NCBI RefSeq assembly: GCF_022836845.1
Contig: NZ_JAJNNZ010000007.1
Span: 149,035 to 213,034 of the forward strand
Length of the DNA stretch: 64,000 nucleotides
Reading direction: 5' to 3'
Source of the DNA: Vibrio gelatinilyticus
GTDB taxonomy: Bacteria; Pseudomonadota; Gammaproteobacteria; Enterobacterales; Vibrionaceae
The position numbers and the translations under genes are program-made. Below, piece after piece: positions 63,946-64,000 of this stretch. The stretch's first letter is position 1. The number at the start of each line of letters is the position of its first letter. The notes under the pieces are model-generated. The model saw only the letters and a list, made by a program, of their open reading frames with translations, made no database searches and had not been told where the DNA came from.

Positions 63946-64000
63946 CGTCAATCACGCTTGACTCCCAAAAAGACGTCCACAAAAAAGCCCTGATCGACAA

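Overview
The window comes from the chromosome of a marine gammaproteobacterium of the family Vibrionaceae, most likely Vibrio. The reasons are an almost complete polar-flagellum locus with the Vibrio-specific regulators FlrA, FlrB and FlrC, the Vibrio H-ring proteins FlgO, FlgP and FlgT, several flagellins of the V. cholerae FlaA/FlaB/FlaD type, and moderate GC. The species cannot be fixed from the sequence alone.

Region 1 (1-36384) is a continuous flagellar and chemotaxis block. Read along the minus strand, upstream to downstream, it runs cheV-cheR, flgBCDE, flgFGHIJ, flgKL, three flagellin genes, flaG-fliD-fliT-like-fliS, flrA, flrBC and fliEFGHIJK. fliK leaves the window at the left edge. 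Facing these on the plus strand are flgA, flgMN and flgT, with flgO-flgP divergent from flgT. The V. cholerae-type hierarchy can be read from the DNA. Sigma-54 (-24/-12) elements precede flrBC, fliE, flgB, flgF, flgK, the FlaA-type flagellin, flgT and flgO. Sigma-28 elements precede the two other flagellins and flgMN. Rho-independent terminators close several of the operons.

Region 2 (36439-46861) is a mixed housekeeping and accessory stretch. It holds tRNA-Arg(CCT), a short open frame that looks like the tail of a lost gene, an NAD-dependent epimerase/reductase, a small cysteine-containing protein, a CHASE-GGDEF-EAL cyclic-di-GMP enzyme facing a PilZ protein, a short MsrA-like protein, a SpoU-type RNA methyltransferase, a 7Fe ferredoxin (FdxA), a large FAD-dependent oxidoreductase and a beta-barrel protein.

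Region 3 (47154-51087) is a compact four-gene electron-transfer unit. It encodes a membrane-anchored octaheme cytochrome c of the tetrathionate-reductase family, a four-helix cytochrome b, a small secreted protein without a heme motif, and a secreted protein with three rhodanese domains. I regard it as the best candidate for a poorly described system in the window.

Region 4 (51284-63945) is mainly transport and nitrogen-related. It holds an NSS-family sodium symporter with a TyrR-like box upstream, a formate/nitrite transporter followed by a PP2C phosphatase-Ser/Thr kinase fusion whose Shine-Dalgarno lies in a hairpin, a complete polyamine-type ABC transporter (ATPase, binding protein, two permeases), cyanase, a small outer-membrane protein, a crotonase-family enzyme and a small membrane protein. 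I saw no insertion sequence, prophage, CRISPR array or integron.
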